NCBI RefSeq assembly: GCF_010183535.1
Contig: NC_071333.1
Span: 12,274,587-12,338,586, forward strand
DNA from: Caenorhabditis remanei
Taxonomy: Eukaryota; Nematoda; Chromadorea; Rhabditida; Rhabditidae
Length of the DNA: 64,000 bases
Reading direction: 5' to 3'
The notes beneath the pieces were generated by a model. It was given only the letters and a program-made list of their open reading frames with translations. It was not told the origin of the DNA and made no database searches. Position 1 is the first letter of the stretch, and each line of letters begins with the position of its first letter. A program made the position numbers and the translations under genes. Shown here piece after piece: positions 25,764 to 37,000 of this stretch.

Positions 25764-26167
25764 GTAGGCAGCGCGTCAGTCTCATAATCTGAAGGTCGTG
25801 AGTTCGAGCCTCACCGGGAGCAATCTTTTTTGTTTTTCTTCATTTTCGAGATTGTGGGACTGTACCTTACTAAGTTTGAGTTAGCAGTTATAGTCCAGTC
25901 AGACAGATAGTCTTATTATATATCGTCTATATTCGCTTGTCTGGCTTTCTAGAGCTTCCTCCAGCGGTCACTTCGAGTATATTTCCAACCAACAAACGCA
26001 GTTTTACTTTTATTCGCTGCTTACACGTCACATTTTGTCAATGTCACTCAAATTTGTCACTTGAATGATTCCTTTGTTCTTTTGTTCCACGTTGAAGGCA
26101 AAGTTTTATGTGTTCACGTTCTTCTCAGGTATCATTCCTGAATTTCACCGTTCCATGATATCGATGT

Positions 26168-26240
26168 GCTTCTGTAACACAGTAGGCAGCGCGGCAGTTT
26201 CGTAATTTGAATGTCGTAAATTTGAGCTTCACAGGGATAC
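26168..26240 (+). pseudogene. Decayed tRNA-Met copy
   Basis: This 73-nt stretch aligns without gaps to the interrupted tRNA-Met gene just upstream, with the same D-arm core AGTAGGCAGCGCG. It has many substitutions, mostly C to T and G to A. The acceptor strands (GCTTCTG and AGGGATA) no longer pair at several positions, and the anticodon CAT has become CGT. It is a relic of a tandem tRNA-Met duplicate and is unlikely to be functional. Confidence 0.8.
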
Positions 26241-26875
26241 CTTTTTCCCCAAACGATTTTTTTCAGAATTTTCAAAAATCTCATTGTTAATTTTTTTCTG
26301 TTTGAAACACCCCGTTCGTTCATTTTCAGTATAAGAAAATTATCTGATATTAAAACACTAGGCGCTTTTATGTTTCATCAAATGAGTATTATCAATGTTT
26401 GATTTCAAAAATTGAGCGGTTTGCCGTATAACGTCAAACTAATCAGTTCTTTTCTCAATGTTTCTATCTGTGAAAAAACGTAAATTTTAAGAAGATTGTT
26501 AGCAAAAACATATTATGCGCTTTCTTTTGCTGACGTCTTTGCAGTGTGTGTGCGCTTTTTGAGTGCATCACTGGTGTCCTTGCTGAGGAACACTTATGAT
26601 ACATAGGATTTATTGATTCTTTATCTTCATATCACTTTTTTTGTAAACTGATTTTACAAAGCAGTATGTCACGTTTGAATCTTTAGTTTAGTATAGAAAT
26701 ACTTATATATTCTAGATGATGTTTTGCAAATTTTTTTCAAAAAGTTTGAATTTAAAATTGACTTTATAAATTCCAGATGTCCAATTGCGCCTATCATTTT
26801 TTTCGTAAACAACAACTATCTTTTGTCGTTTACTGTACTCTTTTTTATAATATTTTTGAATTTTCAGGTAACAAA
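26241..26875. other. Upstream region of the Dpy-30-motif gene
   Basis: AT-rich spacer with no coding signal. It ends in a good acceptor (TTTTCAG, 26861-26867) eight bases before the next gene's ATG, a likely SL1 trans-splice site. The promoter must lie here but is not recognisable. Confidence 0.45.
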
Positions 26876-27637
26876 ATGGCCCGATTCAGTCAAGACGAGC
26901 TGGTGAATGCTTTCAACAAATACATGCCAAAAAGACCAATATACCCACCACTTGTATACGACCAAGAGAGTTGTGACAACTCGAGTACTGAGTCGGAAGG
27001 TAGCGGTGACGAGGAGGAAGACTATAGGTCAGTATTTTTCGTTTAATTTTGAATTTCAAAAAGAAACAGTCATCGAAAACATGTACTTCAAGCTTCATAG
27101 GCTTTCAAAGAATAAATCATGCACCAAAATCTATAGGAGAAATTAAATTTTCACGAATAGTACAGAATCTTACTCGCAACCCTTTTTTCAGCAAACGAAT
27201 GACGGTTTCTATTTATTTCAACACTGAGATGTCACCGGAGTGTCTCAAAGCATGGAATCAAGCTCCCTTCTGCAAGATTCCAGACGTGTATCTCTACGAT
27301 AATATTCAGGTGGCTCTCAGATTGGTAAATTTGATGTTTAATGTACGATTATTCATATTTTGGATTGCAGGCTCTACGAAAACTTGTCAACTTGAAAGTG
27401 AAACCATCGAATCCAATTGAATGGCTTGGATACTGCTTGCTGAACATCAATGTGAGAGAAGAAATTTTACCGACAAACGATCACAAAATCAAATTGAATT
27501 CGGATCAACGGAATTTCACTGTTGGTGCAACCTTTATTCCGGAGCTACTTGCCCACGTGAATCGTCCATCTGTTGTTCGCCACACCCAAGGTAAAGCTGT
27601 CTCTATCATCGGAAAGAGAAAATTCCCGTCTGACTGA
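26876..27637 (+). CDS. Dpy-30-motif protein (small, uncharacterised)
   Basis: Three exons (26876-27027, 27192-27324, 27371-27637) give 183 aa in frame. The N-terminal third is acidic and Ser-rich (SSTESEGSGDEEEDY). The middle (about residues 80-122) reads as a Dpy-30-type dimerisation motif: an amphipathic helix (VALRLALRKLVNLK) and then KPSNPIEWLGYCLLN. The family signature is 'P.NPIEYLA.YLL'. Such helices dock onto partner proteins in SET1/MLL histone methyltransferase complexes, and also in axonemal and AKAP complexes. The C-terminal 60 residues show no known domain. I cannot tell which complex it serves. The + strand location between dlg-1 and the ALG2-like gene gives no hint. A poly(A) signal AATAAA lies at 27987-27992. 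Confidence 0.82.
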
Positions 27638-29182
27638 ATCGACGATATCTTTTGAGTTGAAATTCTATGAGCACGGTTAGAAACTCTTCCCGATTTGAAA
27701 TTTTCCCAAAGAAATCCATATGTATCCTTTTCATTTTACTTTCTAAACTATACATTTCCAGTGATAGTATCATAAAGTAAACTTGTATTAGCTGCTTTTC
27801 TACACATTTCTAATCAGTTTTGACATTCCCAAACGTTTAGTTTTCTAATATATTTTTTGTCACCCTTTTCACGGGCAGTTCTTGATTTGTAAATTGACTT
27901 TAGCCATTCCCCTTTTTGCATTTTTATCGATTTGTTTCTTATGATGACCACTTGCCTTTCAGACCACATTTCACTTTGTATTTTAAAATAAAATGAATCA
28001 TTTCAAAAAAAAAACCCCTAGTGAACTTTGTGAGAAGAAATTGAAAGTGCGGGTTTGGGTTAATGAGCGCTTCCTTTTTACCGCTACCTGTCGGGAAATG
28101 AAAAAGAAGACCGATAAACGACAATTATTCCGGATCGCCCGCAGAAGACATTGCTGACCGTGACTTGATTCTTATCGGGCTCTGAAAACGAATTTGTCGT
28201 TGTCGCTTTCATTTAAAACTCTCAAATTGCCCTCGTTTTTCAATGTAACCTGCCCTTTCACCCAGCCATGCCAGATTTTAAAGATATGGGCGGTACGCGG
28301 TGTCTGACAAAAGTACAATTTGTCGGAAAAGTTTGCAAAAAGAAAAATGAAAGGAATCTGAGATGGTAGCGATTGGAAATAAGAGAGAACATAGATGGAA
28401 CTGACGAGTACGGCCGTTGAGGTACACGGTCAGAACAGAAGATCGGAAAATGATTGGAATGACCGTAATTAGCGAAATGGGGAAAAATAAACAGGCTATC
28501 CTTGCAGACATGATTAAACGTCCGGAAAACTTGTTCAAGTATTTTCAAACGAGACTTTCTCCACATGTTTCCCTCTACTGAACACAATAATTGAACAGTT
28601 GTTAACTACCGGCTCCAAAAATGTTTTCTTTAAACATCAGGAAGAAAATATTTCAAATTCCACTTTGAAAAACTGGAACAACAGCTGCCATCTGTCTTGA
28701 AGTCCAAAAAACCGTTTATAGTTTTGCCGCAAATTAAAAGAGCGTGCGTGTGAATAAATGTATGTCCGTTGAACGCATGCCTGCATTTTATCAGATCCAG
28801 AGATCGTCTTCATTTGCCGAGCTAGTCCTCCATTTCATTTTCTGCATTCTTGGAAAAAGACGGCATAAACTGGAATCCTATTTGACGCACAAAGGTGGAT
28901 GTAGATTGATGAAAATGTCCATGATCTGCCGTTTAGATTGCGTGGATTTGCTGAAAAATCAAACTCCGAAGAGAAACACTAACGAGTCCACCTTGGTGGA
29001 TTGGAATGTGCCGTTCTTTCTGTACATTTGAACATTTTTCTTCATAAAAAGTGTACGTGAAGTATCTCCTCTGCTTATTATAAACTATGCTTGTGTTAAA
29101 GAAAATTGGCATATCGGATGCTGCTCTTACTCAAACGTTGTCAGTAATAATTAGAAATTTTCTAAAGAGGTATTTGACTTTA
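27638..29182. other. Spacer downstream of the Dpy-30-motif gene
   Basis: Contains the 3'UTR (poly(A) signal 27987-27992) and then AT-rich DNA. ORFs of 95-109 codons exist on either strand (28744-29031 +, 28258-28587 -), but neither has splice context, a family motif or coding-like composition. I do not call them genes. Confidence 0.45.
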
Positions 29183-29521
29183 GAACTCGGAGGAATAGAA
29201 CTGTGACAAAATAAAACTGAAGCAATATAGAACAGACAAAAATAAAACTGAACACAATGGAACTGTAGCAAAATAAAACTGCTACAAAATAAAACTCTAG
29301 TTCAAATGGAACGCGTTTGAAATCCCAACCAATTTTTAAGGTTAAAAGTCGACTAAAACACTTATTTCATGTAAAGGTTGTTTTAGTACAGTTCCATTAT
29401 GTTCAGTTCTATTTCGTTGAGTTCTATTTTGTTGTGGTTTTAATTTCCACTGTTCCAAACATTTTTGTCCGTTCTACAATTTCTCAGTTTTATTTTGTCA
29501 CAGTTATATTCTTTTGAGTTC
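29183..29521. mobile_element. Fold-back MITE with TA target duplication
   Basis: The two ends are inverted copies. The left begins GAACTCGGAGGAATAGAACT and continues TGTGACAAAATAAAACTGA. The right end is the near-exact reverse complement, with about 35 of 39 positions matching by eye. Both ends are bordered by TA (29181-29182 and 29522-29523). The interior is built from repeats of AAAATAAAACTG and TGGAACTG on one arm and their complements on the other. This is the layout of a non-autonomous Tc1/mariner-type MITE. There is no coding capacity. Confidence 0.75.
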
Positions 29522-29523
29522 TA

Positions 29524-30871
29524 AACTCGAATAGCTCATTTTTTAAACAATCTGTCAAAAATTCATAGAATTGAACTCCAAGTCTTATTTTTCAATGTCA
29601 ACAGGTGAAAAGCTCCGCTTAATTCACAAGTTTTAAGATTTAAAAAGGGAAGTAACAGTTCGAGAAGAGCATGACTCATCAGAAATTTTGTTACTTTCAA
29701 AAATATCACAATCAAAAGAGCAAGGCATGAAGAGGAATGAGTTTTTTGTATCTAGACTTTTCCAACCTGTTGATTGAGAAAACCAAAAATCAAAGAATTC
29801 TTTTTCAACTTTATGCAAAACACGAGCAGATCGCAAAAATACACCGTTAGAGAAAAAACCGAAATTCCATATCCAAGTTTCCATCTTCAAGCTATATTAC
29901 ATTCCTGTTTCTGTCTGCCATGACGTGACTAGAACACATAATACACCAGTCGCAAAAATTTATTAGTCATGAATTCCGATCCTGAATCGAATATTTGAGT
30001 GTTGAAGCAACTGGAAGTAAAGAGTTACAGATTGAACTGGACATGGAGTAACAAATACCGTAACCGCGCTTGTTAGAATTACATGAAAAGATTCCAAGGG
30101 TATCTTATTAGAATCCGCTGCACCAATTTTTACGAAATTGCAATTGTTAGAATTATGTTGAGATGTACGTCTTTTCGGACTACATGATAATCAGTATAAC
30201 ACCATTTTTGAGAGTTTTGCTAACCTCATACGACAATAGATTTTTCATTCCATTATTGTATCGACTTGCCTTTCAAATTTTGGTTTTTTGAAGTTTCTAC
30301 TCATAAAGGCAGTCACAGTGACAAACCACTCAGTAGTACGGTACTTTCCCTTTACTTATCGGCTCATCAGGATAGCCGTCTTCACTTGTGCGTAACGTAG
30401 CCTACATGTCTCGAAAAGTTTTTTACCGGCGAAGACGTGCAACGGCGTCGGGAAAAACGTGCGGAATCCGTACGATTTGCACTTCTTTTGAGACATTGTT
30501 CATCGTCCCGGCCGCACCGAATCTCAAAATTTGATCGTGTTTTTAATCTGTAGCCTCAAATTCTCCATCAGGTTCGCTTCGCCCCACGGACCAAAAGCGG
30601 GGGAGACGGAGAGAAAGCAGTGGGATGACTTTCATTGAGGGCGGAGTGAAACTCTGTTTAAAACAAGATTTTCGGTATTGGCCGACATTCTGGGCGGAGT
30701 TTCTTTTCCGAGGACTCGAATTGCGCCTCATCCCGTCTTCCCTCATTTCACAGTGTTCGATATCGAATAGACGGTCTATTGTCGCATCTAGAGCGCAGTC
30801 CGACTGTGCTTTATCGCCATCCATCTGCCGGCTGCTTCCATTTCCCTGGGAACAGTGTCAGTTATCCCTTC
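29524..30871. other. Upstream region of the bus-8 locus
   Basis: Non-coding. The first 800 bases are AT-rich. From about 30360 to 30860 GC content rises, with CGGCG-rich patches such as CGTGCAACGGCGTCGGG near 30440. This looks like promoter or leader sequence for the ORF pair starting at 30872. ORFs in this patch overlap on both strands and are not convincing as genes. Confidence 0.45.
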
Positions 30872-31170
30872 ATGTTCTCCGAGCTAAAGCGCTACTCGAT
30901 TTTGGCTCTTTACACCTGCGCTCTTTTTTTTTCCGTTCCACTCTCACTTTGCATCTGGTTCGTTCGTCGTGAGCTCTGTACCGAAACTTCCGTCGCTGGC
31001 GAGAAGCAGGTAAGACTTTTGAATTACTTTCATATTTTTTGGAATATGAGTTTTTTCCTGATATGATCAATTTATAATTTTCATTTTAGCTCGGAGGAGT
31101 TGAAAATAAGAAGAAGCTCCCTTCCAACGAGTCCGCTACTTGTCCCGATGTCCAGCTCCACATTGAATAA
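30872..31170 (+). CDS. Upstream overlapping ORF, single-pass membrane protein of 72 aa
   Basis: Exons 30872-31009 and 31090-31170 encode 72 aa. There is an N-terminal hydrophobic segment (about residues 9-31, LALYTCALFFSVPLSLCIWF), then RR, then a polar tail (LGGVENKKKLPSNESATCPD). The stop TAA is at 31168-31170. Its last 23 nt overlap, in another frame, the first codons of the downstream glycosyltransferase (ATG 31148) on the same spliced exon. The tidy splice, the hydrophobic segment and positively charged flank, and the lack of any other use for exon 1 suggest a real short protein or a regulatory uORF. I do not recognise the family. The ATG context (pyrimidine at -3) is weak, which would permit leaky scanning to the next start. 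Confidence 0.55.
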
Positions 31171-33227
31171 CAACATCACCACAAAAAAGGTTTGTTTGTG
31201 TTTTTTTCAATCCTGTCAATCAATATTCTCACTTCTCCGTGACTTTCCGTGACTTTCACCTCTTCCTCATCTGTCTCATCTCCTTTCGCCATCTCAAAAT
31301 TGTTCCCATTTCTTCCTTTTCCTTTTATATTGGCTTTTTGTCGGCCCGCTGTTTCGAATGCACTAGTGATCCTATCTTCGCGCATCCGATTCGTCAGTTT
31401 TCACAAGATTCATTCATCCACGAGTAATCCAAGGGAAAAACACACACGCATATATTCATTGATTGTTTCAGATGCACGTGGTCATTGTTCATCCAGAACA
31501 ATGGAACGGTGGTTCCGATCGGTGTACTGTTGCATTGATCAGACATTTTGTCTCACAAGGACATCGTGTCACTTGGCTCACAACTATGATTGATGAGTAT
31601 TGGAAGAATCACACTTTCGATGGAGTTGGTAAGTTTGAGAATTCTAATTCTGTGAAAAGCAATAAAGAATTTCAGAGATTCGAGAGGTTGGATTAAAACT
31701 TCATCCAGGAGATTGGTGGTCTCAAAACGTTGCTCTCGGATGGCACATGGTTTTCAGTAACTTGAATCCAGATGTCGCTATCATTGATCATTCTGCTAGG
31801 TAAATTAAGTTTTCTTGTAGCCTATGCAAAACTGAGCATTTTCTAGTTGTGTTCCGATGATCAAATGGCGTTTCCCACAATGCAAAATTCTTTTCTACTG
31901 CCATTTCCCACAACAATTGGTCACACCATCTCGCTTTTTCTTGTACAGATGGTATGCCAAACTTATCGGAATTGTTGAGGAAGAACTCTTCGGACAGATT
32001 GATCAGATCTTTGTTAACAGTAACTTCACAGGTAATAGTCATTGAATTGGCATGCCACAACATCAAGTTTCTTTCAGCTAGCCAGTTCATCAAAGTGATG
32101 CCGAACATTGAGAGAAACAAAGTTCGAGTCGTTTACCCACCATGCGACATTGACTGGATTGTCAGCGCGGTAATTCCCACCAGACTCGTATTCTGAAAAC
32201 TAAATTTTCCCGTTTTCAGTCTGATAGACCGGTTAGCAGAGCTGAGCGTGCCAAGAACGATGTCTACACCTTCTTGTCGATGAACAGATTCTGGCCAGAG
32301 AAGCGATTGGATATCATTATCGAAGCGACATCCATACTCAAACAGAAAGGATACAATCTTCTTGTTCAGTTGGCTGGATCAGTCATGCCACACATTCCAG
32401 AAAGTAGGATCTACTACGATCAACTTCAAGAGATGGCCAGAGTAAGAATAGTGATATTTAAATAATTGTTTCTTTAAATAATTGTTTTCAGGAATTGAAT
32501 GTGACCGACATGGTGTCATTCATCCCATCACCGTCTGACAAAGTGAAGTTCAAGCTTTACCAACAGTGTGATACTGCTCTCTACACTCCACCAAATGAGC
32601 ATTTCGGTATTGTTCCAATTGAGGCTCTCGACCAGAGAAGACCGGTCATCGTTTGTGACAGTGGTGGTCCAGCCGAAACTGTGTTGGAAGACATTACAGG
32701 AACGAAGGTTTGTAAAAAAGTGGCCAAAATGTGTACTACAAGAATTGCCAGACAGATAACCATCTCTCGTGTTTACAGATTGCCAAGCCGTGCGGAGAGC
32801 TTTTGGCCGAAGCCATGCTTCATCACATGAACAAGCGCGATTGGCCAGAACTGGATACAGAGGAAGGATACGCTAAACAGGTTTGTGAGTCGGATCAGAT
32901 AGGCAAAAGTCAGGATGAGGAGATGTTTCAAAAAAGAACAATAGCTGCTATCGACTCTCGGATCAGAAATGATCGAATTGAAACTATCCTAAAAAATGTG
33001 TCTTTTTCTTTCAGCGGCACCGTCTTGAAACTGAATTTTCCACACGCGGATTCTGTGGTAATATTGATAGAGCAATTGCTGAGATGATGGGAACAATGGA
33101 CATCAATGCAACAGAACCAGCACAGCCAGTTATCGAGACAATTGTTCATCAACCAGTTGCCACAGAAGTGTACGCCAAACCGTACCAACAGAACAAGTCT
33201 GCTCACATCAGACGCGCTCAAGCTTAA
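31148..33227 (+). CDS. bus-8: ALG2-type mannosyltransferase, GT4 family (BUS-8)
   Basis: Exons 31148-31189, 31472-31628, 31676-31799, 31847-32031, 32078-32169, 32220-32441, 32492-32707, 32779-32880, 33015-33227 give 450 aa. A second in-frame ATG at 31472 with strong context (AAAAAG before it) would give 436 aa and starts right at the domain (MHVVIVHPEQWNGGSDRCTV). ALG2 hallmarks are KILFYCHFP, VNSNFT, the nucleotide-sugar site LYTPPNEHFGIVPIEAL, and the acceptor loop CDSGGPAETV. ALG2 adds mannose to the dolichol-linked oligosaccharide on the cytosolic ER face. BUS-8 is the diverged worm paralog, needed for epidermal morphogenesis and cuticle surface. The symbol rests on my memory that bus-8 is the X-linked ALG2-like gene and lies beside PMP3 genes, so the dedicated ALG2 ortholog is an alternative. 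The gene is convergent with the coiled-coil gene. Confidence 0.88.
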
Positions 33228-34073
33228 TCTTCTAGTTTGCAATTTTATTTTGTTTTTTTTGCCCTCCCTACACCCGATTCAGTAAAAATTCTCTAGTAAG
33301 TGGTCATCGCTCTCAGATTTTCCGAAATTTCTAAATTCATTCTACACTTTTCATATTCCTTTGATTTGAAATTTGAATTGCCGCCTCCGTCCCCCTTCAC
33401 CCTATCCACTGCGCCCACAATTACGTTCATTCTAACCAACTCTTTTTTTATATTAACCATTTTGAAAATATTAATTCTACTTGATTACATTATTCATTTA
33501 CATGATCATTTTTTGAATTTCTGTTTTCACGGGATGTCGCTATTCATAGCATTCTTTTCTACTTCTTCTCTTTTCCCTGTTCTCCTCCTGCTCACTTTTT
33601 GTCTCTCATTTTGAAATTAGTTTCCTTATGAAACAACTTTTCCGACACTTTTTTATGCATATCCGAGATCTTTCGCTCAATTTCTGAATCGATCATTCCA
33701 CCAATAATCGTTCATCAATATTCTCATTCTATTGAAATATTAATTATTTTATTTATTTTTATTTTATATAATAGATAAACAATTAAAATATAAAAAACAG
33801 TGAAGTTTGAACATGAATCAATTCAAATAATTATCCCAAAAATCGAATCAAGAAAGCAAGTTTTACAAAGCACCCGATACAAGAAAACAACGGAGTTAAG
33901 GCATTATTAATTTTTTGATAGAGGTTAGATAATACTCATATGAAATTTAACAAAAGTACTACTATTAAAGCTCGAGAACAGGTTGGAATGATATTTTAAA
34001 ATATAAAATGCTGAACGAGTTTGGGCAAGTGGAAGCAGTAACAATAATATTATAATTGAGATGGGGACCGGAA
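33228..34073. other. Convergent 3' spacer between bus-8 and the coiled-coil gene
   Basis: Very AT-rich, holding the 3'UTRs of two genes that face each other. I see no ORF of note. Poly(A) sites are expected in the TATTTATTTTTATTTTATA-rich stretch near 33740-33780, which is suitable for both strands. Confidence 0.5.
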
Positions 34074-37000
34074 TCAGTTTGATCGACCACGTTTACGATT
34101 AGCGATTTCTGATTTTTGAGCAGACGTAAAACCGAGAATTGTCATCATAACCTGAAACAATATTATTGCTTTTAGGAAATTCATCTTCTACCAGTGCTTA
34201 CCGATAAATGTTCTTGAGAATCTCCTCGATTCAACAAGTAATAATAGAACGCATCATGTAAAAACTTCAAAGTAACCCTGTCTTCTGTCATTGCATCCAT
34301 CAACTTGTCTTCTTTCAACTCCATGTTTGCCGCTTGTTGTCCTTTTTTGAACATAACCAAGTACATTTCCTTTCTTTCGTCTTCAATCTCGGTTATCTTC
34401 TTTTCATACATTGCACTTTCCTGACGCCGAATGTCCAGTTCATCTTGGAGTAGTTTCAGTTGGCGGTCGTAATTTGGAGTAGCCTAAAAACTATTTCAGT
34501 ATAAGTTAATCAAAGGATGTTACCTGTGACACTCTTTGCAGTAAATCCCTCACTGTTGTCTTCAACTCCTCCGTTTCCTTTTCTAACTCCAACATTTTGG
34601 AAGAATCTGGTTGTGAAGCTGTGAAATATGTGAGTTTTGCACTCAAATCTTTATTCTCTCTTGCCAGCTTTCCAACTTTCTCTCGAAGGGATATCACCTA
34701 TAAACCAAAACACGTTTTCAACTCTTTCCGAACAAAAATTGTGAATGATCGAACGAACCCGGATATTTCTTCGATCGTAATCCGTGTCTCCATCAAGCAA
34801 ATCGTTTTCCAAGGCTTTTTCATGCCATGAGGCTGACATAAGGGGCAATTTCCTGTAAATATTTTTCCGTGTTATCTCATTTCTTTTTTCGGCTTCTCAA
34901 ATTCCACTCACTGTTGTTCCTTTGATGTGAGATACAGAGAAGTCACAGATGAAGATCGCGATACGCCTTTAGGGAGCTGAAAAATGACTCAATTACATGG
35001 AATTCTTAAAATTCTTGGATGACTCACTCTCATTTCCCTTCGTTTTTCCCGTTTCGTGAGTTCATCTTTTGAAATTGGAGGCCTTCGGTTAACACTTCGA
35101 CTCCTTTGACGACTTGGTTCTCTCGGTTGACTTTTTCTCTCCAAACTATTACTCCTGATCATTATACTACACGACAAGCTGGCCTTAGAAGAGCCAAGTT
35201 GGAATGGTTCTTGTGGTTCATGAATAACAATATCATCTTTTCGTTGACCGTCGTGTGCGGTGTGGTAACTGAGTGAAGGGGAAATTGGATACTGTGCATC
35301 TCTGGAAACATCAAATTTATTGAATATTATGATATTTTTCATGCACAATATCTTACTTTTCAATGCAGCTCGACAGTTCTCTTTCTCCTCTTGCCAGAGC
35401 TAGTTGATATCTGAGCTCATTGTTCTGTTCGAGAGCTTCTGCCAAATTTTGTCGTATTCTGTTCACCTCTCGGAATAACGTTCCAGATTTTTCTTTCCAT
35501 CTGAAACAAGATTTGTATTCAGACAAAAAAACTTATTATGGGCTAATCTCACTTTTGCGTGTCGTTCTCAGTTTTGATGTGGTTAAATGAAGAGAAGCTA
35601 GAGCTTCGTTCGAGTATCTTTGGCTCATCTTCCTTGTGAGGCTTTTCAGATCTGTATACATTGAGTTCTGCCATCGCTACTTGAAGATCTTTCGACATTC
35701 GGTTATTTTTATTCTGAAAATTAACAAAAATTGTGTCTCCAACACATTCTCATTCAAAAAATACCTTTAAAATAGTTCGTTCTTCTTGAGATCGTTTCAA
35801 TTGTCTCTCCAGAGTTTTTCTTTCATCTTCCGCCCATTCGCTTAACACATCGTTCAGAATACTCTGAAAAAACCATTATAAAACTAACAAAACCCACCGA
35901 AAGCCACTTGTAGTCTAAATGAAACTTCAAAATGTCAACTTAAAATTTTCAAAAAATTGTATAGAAGTTGCACGGCACGTCGTTAAAAAGGGACTCGTAA
36001 AATCTATTGTAGACCATGCGTGATGTTTTAATATCTATGACATATTATTCAAACTTCAAATGAAAGTTTTTTGTACCTTACTCACTTTTTTTTCTTTTTT
36101 TCATTGGTTTTTGAGTTTGGTTTACTCATTTTTGTTCTGAAAACTCTAAAAACTGAATGCTACTACTCTGAGTTTTTGAGACAGGTTTTCTGGACAGAGG
36201 GTATTGACTCACTGTAGATGTTTCAAGTGAAATGTGTGGTTCTTCTGTTTTTGCTGCTTCCGGTTCCTCGATTTCAGTCAGAACTTGTTCTAGATCTGAT
36301 CTGACCAAATTGAGAACATCAGCTAATTGCGAAAATGGTTGTTCAGACCGCAATGAAATAACTGGAGCTGTGACACTTTCCACCATGAAACTGAAATTAT
36401 TTTCTTACACAAATGTCCATAAAGCCATGAATCTTACTCAGCACTGTCATTAGTGGATCCTCCATCCCCTTCGGTACTCATATCGTCACCGAAGTCCGGC
36501 TCTGACATAGTTTTTCTCAAGTTTGATTTGTTCAGTGCTTCCTGAGACTTTTCCAAACTAGGTTGAATCTGTTTCTGAAGGTCCGAGTTATCCTTCTCCA
36601 AATTAGAAATCCTCCATTGCAGCCACTGCTTTTCCTTACTGTAGTTACTCATGTCATTATCCAGTTTTTGCTTCAAATTGTCGAACTCGCTGACCAATTT
36701 CTGAATTCTGCTCTTTTCAATCGAGCTTGCAACAAATCGTTCGGCTTCTAATGAATTTATCTGAAAATTAACATTTTTTCGTTACTTGGAAATTATATCT
36801 CTTACTCGTTCCATTAATTCAGTATTTTTCAATTCGACTTCTCTTAACTTTGTATCCAAATCATCAGAATGAACAGTGTTTTTATTGGAATCTTCCACAA
36901 CCGCTATCCGTTTCTTGATCTTTTGTGAGCCTTGTTGTTGAATAATAGACACGAGTTTCTGTTGTAGAACTGTGACTTGTCGACGAGTTGTTTCCAATTC

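Larger units (their letters stand above)
23493..25822 (+). pseudogene. Elongator tRNA-Met (CAT) gene split by a transposon
   Basis: The 5' part (23493-23509) and 3' part (25767-25822), with one copy of the GTA duplication removed, join into a normal 73-nt tRNA. The acceptor stem is GCTTCCG with CGGGAGC, the discriminator is A, the anticodon stem-loop reads CTCATAA, and the T arm contains GTTCGAGCC. The anticodon is CAT. The A box is broken at the D arm by the 2254-bp insertion at 23510-25763, so the copy should be dead unless the element excises cleanly. Apart from the insertion the gene looks undamaged, which suggests the insertion is recent. Confidence 0.9.

Noticed and set aside
23493..25822. 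A genuine split or long-intron tRNA
   Set aside because: Insertion is in the D arm, not the anticodon loop, and it has inverted termini with a target duplication, which points to a transposon.
28258..28587. 109-codon - strand ORF as a gene
   Set aside because: Two overlapping frames on the same strand are equally open. There are no motifs.
28744..29031. 95-codon ORF as a gene
   Set aside because: No homology I recognise, no introns, and composition like the spacer. It ends near the MITE.
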